14,447 nt of DNA from an uncultured Actinomyces sp. (GCA_900556405.1 USPB01000023.1:1-14447); one strand, 5' to 3'; shown: positions 7,782 to 13,996, counted from the first letter of the stretch. Numbers and translations: made by a program. The notes: a model not told the origin generated them from the letters alone.

Positions 7782-8981
7782 GTGACCTCGTCCTCCGTTC
7801 TCGTCATTAACTCCGGCTCCTCCTCCATCAAGTACCAGCTCGTCGACCCCGAAACCGGCGACGCCATCGCCAAGGGCATCGTCGAGCGCATCGGTGACAC
7901 CACCGGCCTCATCAAGCATGAGTACGGCGATGCCGTCACCACCGAAGAGCTCCCGGTTCCCGACCACACCGTCGGCATGCGTGAGGTCCTGCGTCTCTTC
8001 GACACGGAGGGTCCGTCCCTGGCCGAGGCTCACATCCTCGCCGTCGGCCACCGCGTCGTTCAGGGCGGCCGCTACTTCGACGGTCCGGCCCTCATCACCG
8101 ACGAGGTCCGCAACCTGATCGAAGAGCTGTGCCCCCTGGCTCCGCTGCACAACCCCGCCCACCTCAAGGGCATCGACGTGGCGCGCGAGCTCATGCCCGA
8201 CGTCCCCCACGTCGCCGTCTTCGACACCGCGTTCTTCCAGCAGCTGCCCGACAAGGCCGCCCTGTACGCCCTCGAGACCGAGACCGCCGAGAAGTACTCG
8301 GTGCGCCGCTACGGCGCCCACGGCACCTCCCACCAGTTCGTCTCCCAGGAAATCTCCACAATGCTTGGCCGCGACGACCTCAAGCAGATCGTCCTGCACC
8401 TGGGCAACGGCGCGTCCGCCTCCGCCGTCAAGAACGGCAAGCCGATCGACACCTCCATGGGCCTGACCCCCCTCGAGGGCCTCATGATGGGCACCCGCAC
8501 CGGCGACATCGACCCCGCCGTCGTGTTCCACCTGCAGCGCGTCGCCGGCATGACCGTCGACGAGGTCGACACCCTCTTTAACAAGAAGTCCGGCATGAAG
8601 GGCATGACCGGCGAGTCCGACATGCGCTCCGTGTGGGACGTCATCAACAACACCTCCGACCCCGAGGCCGCCAAGCGCGCCCGTACCGCCATGGACGTGT
8701 ACATCAACCGCCTGCTGAAGTACGTGGGCTCCTACGCCGCTGAGCTCGGCGGCCTGGACGTCATCACCTTCACCGCCGGCATCGGCGAGAACGACGACGA
8801 CGTGCGCCGCGAGCTGGCCGAGGCCCTCGCTCCCTTCGGCGTCAAGATCGACGTCGAGGCCAACAAGGGCCGCATCAAGGAGCCGCGCATTGTGTCCGCT
8901 CCCGACTCGTCCGTCACCCTCGTCGTCTACCCGACCAACGAGGAGCTGGCGATCGCCCGCCAGGCGCTGACCTTCGCCTGA
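7782..8981 (+). CDS. ackA: Acetate kinase
   Basis: Converts acetyl-phosphate and ADP into acetate and ATP in the cytoplasm, the energy-yielding step after Pta. The 399-aa length is normal for the family. Signature 1 VLVINSGSSSIKYQL (6-20), VGHRVVQGGRYF, FDTAFFQQLPD (holding the catalytic Asp), YGAHGTSHQFVS, HLGNGASASAVKNG, MGTRTGDIDP, FTAGIGEND and the C-terminal YPTNEELAIAR are all present. GTG 7782 follows AAAGG about 8 nt upstream. The gene appears intact, but its last 13 codons, stop and terminator are repeated 1221 bp downstream beyond the DUF3800 gene. The copy at this end may therefore be either the original or an imported tail. Confidence 0.97.
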   Translation: MTSSSVLVINSGSSSIKYQLVDPETGDAIAKGIVERIGDTTGLIKHEYGDAVTTEELPVPDHTVGMREVLRLFDTEGPSLAEAHILAVGHRVVQGGRYFDGPALITDEVRNLIEELCPLAPLHNPAHLKGIDVARELMPDVPHVAVFDTAFFQQLPDKAALYALETETAEKYSVRRYGAHGTSHQFVSQEISTMLGRDDLKQIVLHLGNGASASAVKNGKPIDTSMGLTPLEGLMMGTRTGDIDPAVVFHLQRVAGMTVDEVDTLFNKKSGMKGMTGESDMRSVWDVINNTSDPEAAKRARTAMDVYINRLLKYVGSYAAELGGLDVITFTAGIGENDDDVRRELAEALAPFGVKIDVEANKGRIKEPRIVSAPDSSVTLVVYPTNEELAIARQALTFA

Positions 8982-9039
8982 TCGGTTTTTCCGCACGAGG
9001 CCGGGGTTCCCACGTGGGTCCCCGGCCTCGGGCGTATCC
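8942..9039 (+). repeat. Left copy of the ackA-tail direct repeat
   Basis: A 98-bp repeat made of the ackA 3' end, stop and terminator. It is repeated at 10163-10260 at a constant offset of 1221 bp with no gaps. Over 8942-8982 only one of 41 positions differs (8969). A 13-nt spacer (8983-8995) is largely different, and the terminator block 8996-9039 has three changes (9012, 9019, 9022). Overall 84 of 98 positions match. Confidence 0.93.
8996..9030 (+). terminator. ackA terminator hairpin
   Basis: CGAGGCCGGGG (8996-9006) pairs perfectly over 11 bp with 9020-9030. The loop contains its own short palindrome CCCACGTGGG. The hairpin starts 15 nt past the ackA stop, after a TTTTT run that precedes the stem. 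Confidence 0.8.
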
Positions 9040-9049
9040 ACGTCCACTA

Positions 9050-9079
9050 TTGACTGCACGCCAACACACCGACTACCAT
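9050..9079 (+). promoter_or_regulatory. Promoter of the DUF3800 gene
   Basis: TTGACT (9050-9055) and TACCAT (9074-9079) are separated by 18 bp, close to the housekeeping-sigma consensus. It starts 10 bp inside the insert. Transcription would begin near 9086, leaving a leader of about 97 nt. Confidence 0.6.
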
Positions 9080-9124
9080 GACAAGTGGTAACGGCGAGCA
9101 GGTCCTCGCAGAGTGCCAATCCGC

Positions 9125-9158
9125 GGGCCCACGAGCGCACATGTTGCGCCGTGGGTCT
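9125..9158 (+). promoter_or_regulatory. Strong leader hairpin upstream of the DUF3800 gene
   Basis: Positions 9125-9139 pair with 9145-9158: 12 Watson-Crick and two G-U pairs, one bulged A (9134) and a 5-nt CATGT loop. TTT (9158-9160) comes at the end of the stem. It lies 14 nt ahead of the Shine-Dalgarno, so it could attenuate transcription or control translation of the gene. Confidence 0.55.
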
Positions 9159-9182
9159 TTGCGTCTCTCAGTGAGGAGAAAC

Positions 9183-10145
9183 ATGCTCATCGCTTACATC
9201 GACGAAGTTGGCGAGGCCGGTGCCTTTATTTCGAAGGACCACAAGCGATTCAATACCTCACCTGTCTTTGGCTATGCAGGCTTCGTCGTCCCTGAACAGC
9301 ATGTCCATGCTTTATCGCGAGATGTCGCAGCAACCAAGAAGAAGTTCTACTCATTCCTCTGCGGCGAGGGCACAGAAGAGCCAGGAGGTTACGCTCCTAC
9401 CTGGGAACGCAAAGGGTCTGACCTCCTCAGCAAGCACGCGATGGGGCGCGCAGGACGTCAGGAAGTAGTTGAACTGCGCTCACTTCTCGCACGAATCCCG
9501 AGTAGGTATAGCGGCAAGCTCTTCTACTTCGTGCGCGAAAAACCCATCGGCTCCCCCGGACAGGTGTGGGGAAAAGACACCGGCAATAGTTGGGAGGCCA
9601 TGCGAGAAGAAAGAACGCTTGAGTGCCTGGGCGAAGCGATCAACCGGCTCTGCAGGCACGCCGAACACGAAGACCAGAACATCCTCCTCTTCCAGGACAT
9701 GATCAACGAGAAGCAACGCTTTCACCAGGTGACACGCAGTTATGCCCACATCTACAGTCGCATCAAGGATCACCAGGAGATGCTGAGAATCCTCGAAGCC
9801 CCCGCATATATCGACTCGGAGCTTTCGACGAACATCCAATGTGCAGACTGGGTCGCGGCTCTCATTGGCCGCGCATGCGACTATCAACTGGTTCTCAACA
9901 GCTCCTACCGATGGGTAGCAGACAGTTTTATCGCTGATCTTCGTGGAGGTTTCACGTATGAATCCACCCTCCAGTTTCATCGACGCAGTATCGACAATAT
10001 CCACCACATCCGGATTCTCGATAGGGCACGACCCCACCTCGATTCACTGACCGGCATGTCTGCCGAGAATCTCTCTCGCCTCCAGCTCGTGCACGCTCGT
10101 GCGAGCGCACCGACCCCGAGCAAACCGTCGTCTTCAATATGCTGA
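9183..10145 (+). CDS. DUF3800 domain protein (predicted RNase H-fold nuclease-like)
   Basis: A 320-aa soluble protein. The N-terminal YIDEVGEAG (5-13) corresponds to the YIDESGD motif of DUF3800. An acidic residue follows a hydrophobic strand at ILLFQD (Asp172), and the segment DSELSTNIQCADWVAALI (211-228) matches the family's S...IQxAD motif with Asp222. The spaced acidic residues (Asp7, Glu8/Glu11, Asp172, Asp222) fit a metal-dependent RNase H-like active site. DUF3800 proteins are scattered and frequently found on accessory islands; no activity is established that I can cite with confidence. ATG 9183 follows GAGGAG (9173-9178); earlier in-frame ATGs lie in the structured leader. Lower GC and mixed codon use mark it as transferred. 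The C-terminal 25 residues are Ser/Pro-rich and probably disordered. Copy 2 of the ackA terminator lies 72 nt past the stop. Confidence 0.8.
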   Translation: MLIAYIDEVGEAGAFISKDHKRFNTSPVFGYAGFVVPEQHVHALSRDVAATKKKFYSFLCGEGTEEPGGYAPTWERKGSDLLSKHAMGRAGRQEVVELRSLLARIPSRYSGKLFYFVREKPIGSPGQVWGKDTGNSWEAMREERTLECLGEAINRLCRHAEHEDQNILLFQDMINEKQRFHQVTRSYAHIYSRIKDHQEMLRILEAPAYIDSELSTNIQCADWVAALIGRACDYQLVLNSSYRWVADSFIADLRGGFTYESTLQFHRRSIDNIHHIRILDRARPHLDSLTGMSAENLSRLQLVHARASAPTPSKPSSSIC

Positions 10146-10162
10146 CGTCAAGACACACACCG

Positions 10163-10260
10163 GGAGCTGGCGATCGCCCGCCAGGCGCTTACCTTCGCCT
10201 GATTCTGAGGTTCGTTCGAGGCCGGGGTTCCCGCGTGGGGCCTCGGCCTCGGGCGTATCC
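10163..10260 (+). repeat. Right copy of the ackA-tail direct repeat
   Basis: Matches 8942-9039. It still encodes the last 13 residues of AckA (ELAIARQALTFA preceded by a partial codon) with the stop at 10200-10202. Its only difference there is the synonymous CTG to CTT leucine change (10190). No ribosome site or start precedes it, so it is an untranslated remnant. Confidence 0.93.
10217..10251 (+). terminator. Terminator hairpin of the DUF3800 gene (copy 2)
   Basis: CGAGGCCGGGG (10217-10227) pairs with 10241-10251. The substitution at 10243 turns one G-C pair into G-U, so the stem is preserved. It lies between the DUF3800 gene and the sirtuin and isolates the two. Confidence 0.7.
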
Positions 10261-10290
10261 TGGCAGAGTAGTCATCTCGAGGAGGGCCTC

Positions 10291-11046
10291 ATGAACGGCG
10301 ATGTTTCCACCCTGGCGGACTGGATTACTACTTCCCCGTCGACCGTGTTTTTCGGCGGCGCAGGCGTCTCGACCGAGTCGGGGATCCCCGATTTTCGCGG
10401 GGCGAACGGCTTCTACTTTCAGGAACGCGAGATCCCCCTCGAAACGGTCCTGAGCATCGACTTTTTCACCCAGCACCCCGAGGCGTACTGGGAGTGGTTC
10501 CACGAGATCTACCGCCCCGTGGAGCCCAATGGCGCGCACAGGACCCTGGCCGCGTTGGAGGCCGCGGGGCGCCTGGACGCTGTCATCACGCAGAACATTG
10601 ACGGCCTGCACCAGCGTGCCGGATCGCGCGCCGTGTGGGAGCTGCACGGCAACTGGGAGCGCCTCGTGTGCACTGCATGCGGGTCCGTCGCAGCGTTGCA
10701 TGACGCCGTCACGGTCGACGGGGACCCGGTGCCCGCGTGCCCGTCGTGCGGAGGGCAGATGCGCCCGGACATCGTCATGTACGGCGAATCCCTCGACGAG
10801 GCCGTCATCGAGGCCGCCGTATCAGCCATCGCGCGAGCGTCCACACTGATCGTGGCCGGAACGTCCCTGGTGGTGTACCCGGCAGCTGGCCTCATCAACT
10901 ACTTCTCCGGGGACCACCTGGTTCTCATGAACGCCACCCCGACCTCGGCGGATGCGCACGCCGACCTGATCGTTCGCGAGCCGGTTGGCGCGACCCTTGA
11001 TCACGTCATGGACGAGCTGCGCGCGCGGGGTGTTCTGCCTGCGTAG
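10291..11046 (+). CDS. cobB: NAD-dependent protein deacetylase, Sir2 family
   Basis: Removes acyl groups from protein lysines, consuming NAD+ and giving nicotinamide and O-acetyl-ADP-ribose. The 251-aa protein carries GAGVSTESGIPDFRG (23-37), TQNIDGLH (100-107), catalytic His119 in ELHGN, a four-cysteine zinc site (Cys127, Cys130, Cys150, Cys153), VMYGE and GTSLVVYP. The stretch between the NAD loop and TQN resembles firmicute-type sirtuins more than E. coli CobB, so a deacetylase is likely but acyl preference is uncertain. ATG 10291 follows GAGGAGG with a 5-nt spacer. Before the insertion it would have directly followed ackA. Acetyl-phosphate from Pta/AckA can acetylate lysines non-enzymatically, which makes the proximity functionally sensible. 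Confidence 0.93.
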   Translation: MNGDVSTLADWITTSPSTVFFGGAGVSTESGIPDFRGANGFYFQEREIPLETVLSIDFFTQHPEAYWEWFHEIYRPVEPNGAHRTLAALEAAGRLDAVITQNIDGLHQRAGSRAVWELHGNWERLVCTACGSVAALHDAVTVDGDPVPACPSCGGQMRPDIVMYGESLDEAVIEAAVSAIARASTLIVAGTSLVVYPAAGLINYFSGDHLVLMNATPTSADAHADLIVREPVGATLDHVMDELRARGVLPA

Positions 11047-11072
11047 GCGTTGCCGCACGCGGGTCTTCACAC

Positions 11073-11175
11073 ACGGATAGGTTGTGCGTATGCGGATAGG
11101 TTATGCGCATGCGGATAGCTTATTTTCCTATCCGCATCTTCGTAACCTATCCGCATCTTCGTAACCTATCCGCAT
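11073..11175. repeat. Symmetric array of six CGGATAG motifs with 19-bp spacing
   Basis: CGGATAG occurs forward at 11074, 11093 and 11112, and inverted (CTATCCG) at 11128, 11147 and 11166. Each series has exact 19-bp steps, and all three pairs share one dyad centre at 11123. The two right-hand units 11127-11145 and 11146-11164 are identical. Pairs F2/R2 (11090-11103 with 11143-11156) match over 14 bp and F3/R1 (11109-11118 with 11128-11137) over 10 bp. The linkers (TGCGC versus CTTCG) do not pair. It sits exactly between two convergent genes, so it may act as a bidirectional terminator; a protein-binding array is the alternative. Confidence 0.85.
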
Positions 11176-11176
11176 A

Positions 11177-12133
11177 TCACAGCCGTGGGCGAGTGTGAGG
11201 ATCCGATGATCGCGGGGTCGGACGCCCTAGCCCCTCCCCCAGGCCAGCCGGATCGACGAGGGCGAGGGCTCGCGGGGCGCGAGCGATCCGCACGCGTTGC
11301 CCCCAGGTGAGGGTCAGGCGGTCTGACTCCATGCCGTCGCCGAAGAGCACGAGGGATTCGGAGCCAACAACGAGGCTGAGAGCCTCACCGTCGTCCAGGA
11401 GGCCCTCGGTGTGCTCAACTCCGGTATAGGGAGAGGGCCAGGCCTCACGCACGAACCACGCGAGCGAGCGCGAGGTCGGCGCGGGTAGCTCCCCCATGTG
11501 GCGGCCGCGCTTGAGGGAGGCACCCCACCCGGTCGCCCCGGTTCCGGTAGAGACGACGACCCCGGAGGAGGATTGGCGTTCGACGGATGACCCCACGGAC
11601 AGCTCGTAGCGGGCACTCTGGTGGCTCGGATGCCCGATGAATACCTCGTTAAGGGCTGTGAGCGTGCGCGAGTCGTCGGCGCTCGCGCGCACCATCGTCA
11701 GCTGATCCACACGCAGGTCGACCCCCGCGTCGATGCGACCGAGGGCGGCGACCCCCTGGTCGGGCGTGCATCGCACGAGGACACCGGCGTTGGACTGGGG
11801 CACCGAGTTGATGCCGACGATGGTCTGGTCGCCCGCGTACTTGGAGACGTTGGCGACCAGGCCGTCGGGTCCCACGACGACGATGACGTCCTCAGGGGCG
11901 AAGAGGAAACGCGACAGGCAGTCGCGCTCCACGTCGGCGCTCGCCCACCCGTCCGGGATGCCCGCCCGCACGTGATCCAGCGCGGCCGTGTGCGCGTCGT
12001 GAGCGCGTTCGACGGACTCCAGGGTGCGCCCACGGCTGCGCAGGACGAATTCGACCTGACCGCGCGTGGAGTAGCGGTCCATGAGCTCGTCGAACTCGGT
12101 GGGGCGTCGGACGATGACGGCGCGGCGACGCAT
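11177..12133 (-). CDS. Divergent NAD kinase-like protein
   Basis: A 318-aa protein with the layout of the ATP-NAD kinase fold. VVVGPDGLVANV (85-96) stands where NAD kinases have GGDGT, followed by IVGINSVPQSNAGVL (compare GINxGxLGFL). LNEVFIG (161-167) corresponds to the conserved NE motif, and SSGVVVSTGTGATGWGASL (188-206) to the DGxxxSTPTGSTAY loop. The key Asp and the NE pair are kept, but the glycine-rich loop is altered and the first 80 residues (RRPTEFDELMDRYSTRGQ onward) are not typical of NadK. It could phosphorylate NAD, another nucleotide or a lipid, or be a sensor. The ATG is 2 nt past the stop of the SPFH gene, so the two are probably translationally coupled. The stop lies next to the palindromic repeat array. 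The last 20 residues are Pro/Arg-rich. Confidence 0.75.
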   Translation of the reverse strand: MRRRAVIVRRPTEFDELMDRYSTRGQVEFVLRSRGRTLESVERAHDAHTAALDHVRAGIPDGWASADVERDCLSRFLFAPEDVIVVVGPDGLVANVSKYAGDQTIVGINSVPQSNAGVLVRCTPDQGVAALGRIDAGVDLRVDQLTMVRASADDSRTLTALNEVFIGHPSHQSARYELSVGSSVERQSSSGVVVSTGTGATGWGASLKRGRHMGELPAPTSRSLAWFVREAWPSPYTGVEHTEGLLDDGEALSLVVGSESLVLFGDGMESDRLTLTWGQRVRIARAPRALALVDPAGLGEGLGRPTPRSSDPHTRPRL

Positions 12134-12135
12134 GG

Positions 12136-13146
12136 TTACTTGCCTTCCTTCGCGTGACCGGTGAACGCCGAGACGAGGTCGCTCAACACGTCGGCGGTAA
12201 TGGTGATGTTCCCGAAGGACGGCATGTTCTTGGCCATTTCCTTCAGCGCGAGGGCACGCGCCACCTCGGGGCCGGCCTCGGCGAGAGCCTGGATGTAGGC
12301 CGCGTCGTTGGCGATGCGTGCGCGGCCCGCGGTGTTCCAGTCGATCTCGTATGCCTTGGCCTTCTCCGTGATGCGGCGAGCTTCCGATTCAACGGCGATC
12401 GCGTCCGCGGCGGCCTTCTCCTCGGCTTCGCGACGCGCGTTGTGGCCTTCCTGATCGACCAGGTCGGCGCGCTTGCGGGCCAGGTCGAGCTTGGATTGCA
12501 TCTCGTTTTCGGAGATCTGTGATTCGCGCTCGACGGCGAGGGCACGACGCTCGTAGAGGGCGCGGTCGGCCTCGGCCTGGAGCTGCTCGAGGAGAGGGGC
12601 ACGCAGGGAGGATTCAACGCCCTCGTCCGGGCGCAGGCTCAGGAGGCGTGCGTCGACGACGGCGACGCCGGTGGCGCGCAGCTGCTCGTCGTCCGCGAAG
12701 GCTTGGGTCAGCACGCGGCCGACCCGTTCAAGGGATCCGGTGATGGCGTCGGTCAGCGTCATCTCCCCAATCGCCGAGGCCAGGGCGGAGAACGCGATGC
12801 GGGTGACGGTTTCGTCGATCTGCCACAGGCCCTGGGCGTCCGCTCCGGCCTCGCGCGGGTAGAGCCCGAAGTCGTAGTGAGCGGCCGCGGCCTCGGCGTC
12901 CTCGATGTGGTAGGTAATGGCGACCTGCGCGTTGATGTTTTGCTGGTCGGAGGTCGTCGCCTGGACGAGGAAGCTGTGGGCGCGGTTGGCGGTGGGGACT
13001 TCTGCGAGCGCGCAACGTCCGGCTCGTAACCAGAAGGACTGTCCAACTCCGGATCGGATGGTGCGTCCGGCGCGGATCTGGACGACGTGGTCGCCGGCTC
13101 CGCCCTGGTAGCGAATGAGGAAGGGGTGGTGGTGGAGGGTTCCCAT
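12136..13146 (-). CDS. SPFH/Band 7 domain protein
   Basis: A 336-aa protein. It begins MGTLHHHPFLIRYQGG, then carries a Band 7/SPFH-type beta-rich region (about 15-170, including TTSDQQNINAQVAITYHIED), a long charged Ala/Glu/Arg helical region (about 190-290, likely coiled coil), and a C-terminal segment ending in a possible oligomerisation helix. No N-terminal membrane anchor is seen, unlike stomatin or flotillin, so it may be cytoplasmic or peripherally membrane-bound. ATG 13146 follows AAGGAG with about a 6-nt spacer; in-frame starts further upstream would overlap the divergent promoter region. It heads the operon with the NAD-kinase-like gene. SPFH proteins scaffold membrane microdomains and proteases; a specific role here is unknown. 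Confidence 0.82.
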   Translation of the reverse strand: MGTLHHHPFLIRYQGGAGDHVVQIRAGRTIRSGVGQSFWLRAGRCALAEVPTANRAHSFLVQATTSDQQNINAQVAITYHIEDAEAAAAHYDFGLYPREAGADAQGLWQIDETVTRIAFSALASAIGEMTLTDAITGSLERVGRVLTQAFADDEQLRATGVAVVDARLLSLRPDEGVESSLRAPLLEQLQAEADRALYERRALAVERESQISENEMQSKLDLARKRADLVDQEGHNARREAEEKAAADAIAVESEARRITEKAKAYEIDWNTAGRARIANDAAYIQALAEAGPEVARALALKEMAKNMPSFGNITITADVLSDLVSAFTGHAKEGK

Positions 13147-13165
13147 GATGGCTCCTTGGTTGGTG

Positions 13166-13234
13166 ACCCATTTGTTTATGTCAGGATGACGATAACCCTG
13201 AAAAGCATTTAATGTCAACTCGACGCAAATGGGT
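13166..13234. promoter_or_regulatory. 9-bp inverted repeat spanning the divergent promoters
   Basis: ACCCATTTG (13166-13174) and CAAATGGGT (13226-13234) are exact inverted copies whose centres are 60 bp apart, close to six helical turns. The right arm abuts the -10 of the Nudix gene, and the left arm lies just downstream of the predicted start of the SPFH operon. The spacing would let one regulator (possibly the adjacent NrtR-like protein) repress both genes by looping. Confidence 0.5.
13189..13218 (-). promoter_or_regulatory. Promoter of the SPFH/NAD-kinase-like operon
   Basis: On the minus strand, a perfect TTGACA (13218-13213) is followed after 18 bp by TATCGT (13194-13189). Transcription would start near 13182, about 36 nt before the ATG. 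Confidence 0.65.
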
Positions 13235-13240
13235 TAGAAT
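13235..13240 (+). promoter_or_regulatory. -10 element of the Nudix regulator, implying leaderless mRNA
   Basis: TAGAAT ends only 6 nt before the ATG at 13247, and no Shine-Dalgarno is present between them. Transcription would start at or next to the start codon. Leaderless mRNAs are common in actinobacteria. No strong -35 is seen. Confidence 0.55.
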
Positions 13241-13246
13241 GACACC

Positions 13247-13996
13247 ATGACACAGCCCCTCACCGTTCCGATCGCGGTCGACGTCGTCGCCCTGACGGTC
13301 ATCGACCACACCCTTCACGCACTCGTCGTACACCGCGGGATCGAACCCTTCAAGGACCACCTGGCCCTGCCCGGCGGCTTCCTGCGCGAGGGAGAACAAA
13401 CCGAGGAGGCCGCAGCGCGCGAACTGGAGGAGGAAACCGGCATCACGCCCCCCGGACACCTCGAACAGCTGCGCACCTACGGGCCGCAGGGACGTGACCC
13501 CCGAGGGCCGGTCCTCTCCGTCGCCTACCTCCTCCTCGCCCCATCTTTTGCGCCGACCCACGCGGGAGGCGACGCCTCGAGAGCTCTCTGGCACCCCGTC
13601 GACGCACTCCTCACCCCCAACTCACCCCTCGCCTTCGACCACGCGAGCATCCTCGCGGACGGAGTCGAACGCGCCCGCTCCAAGATCGAATACTCCCCCC
13701 TGGCCACGTCCTTCTGCGGCCCCGAATTCACGATCACACAGCTGCGCACGACGTACGAGGCCATCTGGGGTTCGGCGCTCGACCCGCGCAACTTCCACCG
13801 CAAAGCAACAAAGACGGCCTCCTTCATCGAGCCGACGGGCGGCACCGTGCGCGAGGGGGCAGGTCGCCCGGCTGCCCTCTACCGCCTCGTCCCCGGTGTT
13901 GACGACACCGCCTTCGTCCTCGACCCACCCCTGCGACGCCCGCCCGCCCCGACCTCGTCACCACAGAGCGCGAGCGCGCCGAGTACGCAAGAATAA
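13247..13996 (+). CDS. NrtR-like Nudix transcriptional regulator / Nudix hydrolase
   Basis: A 249-aa protein with an N-terminal Nudix domain whose box is complete: G44, E50, RELEEETGI (58-66). The C-terminal domain (about 145-225) contains KIEYSPLATSFCGPEFTITQLRTTYEAIWG and DPRNFHRKATKT. These are typical of the winged-helix DNA-binding part of NrtR, which senses ADP-ribose-type NAD turnover products and represses NAD genes. Many NrtR regulators lose the catalytic Nudix residues; this one keeps them, so it could be a repressor, a hydrolase, or both. nadE starts 21 nt downstream with its own AAAGGAG, indicating an operon. The last 25 residues are Pro/Ser-rich. Alternative reading: an ADP-ribose pyrophosphatase with a regulatory tail. 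Confidence 0.82.
   Translation: MTQPLTVPIAVDVVALTVIDHTLHALVVHRGIEPFKDHLALPGGFLREGEQTEEAAARELEEETGITPPGHLEQLRTYGPQGRDPRGPVLSVAYLLLAPSFAPTHAGGDASRALWHPVDALLTPNSPLAFDHASILADGVERARSKIEYSPLATSFCGPEFTITQLRTTYEAIWGSALDPRNFHRKATKTASFIEPTGGTVREGAGRPAALYRLVPGVDDTAFVLDPPLRRPPAPTSSPQSASAPSTQE

Larger units (their letters stand above)
9040..10162 (+). mobile_element. Putative single-gene insert between duplicated ackA tails
   Basis: A segment of about 1.1 kb bounded by the two ackA-tail repeats. Its base composition differs sharply from its surroundings (about 52% GC at 9661-9720 versus 75% at 8461-8520). It carries one gene with its own promoter and leader hairpin, and no recognisable transposase, integrase or terminal inverted repeat. 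The bracketing repeat suggests site-specific or homology-assisted insertion at the ackA end. Calling it mobile is inference. Confidence 0.6.

Noticed and set aside
6150..9140. Very long open frame (996 codons) antisense to pta and ackA
   Set aside because: It is Gly/Val/Asp-rich with no domain character and arises from strong GC third-position bias in two well-supported genes on the other strand.
10088..10110. Hairpin at the end of the DUF3800 coding region
   Set aside because: The symmetric bases GCTCG/CGAGC leave only a 2-nt loop or an interrupted stem, and the repeat-borne terminator downstream is far better.
9040..10162. Classical insertion sequence
   Set aside because: The only gene is DUF3800-like and not a known transposase, no terminal inverted repeats were found, and the flanking repeat is far longer than a target-site duplication.
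9063..10162. Short shared sequence ACACACCG near both insert ends (9064-9071 and 10155-10162)
   Set aside because: Eight low-complexity bases at unequal distances from the boundaries are too weak to call an attachment core.
11073..11175. CRISPR array
   Set aside because: The 19-bp units are contiguous or separated only by fixed linkers, half of them are inverted, there are no variable spacers, and no cas genes are present.
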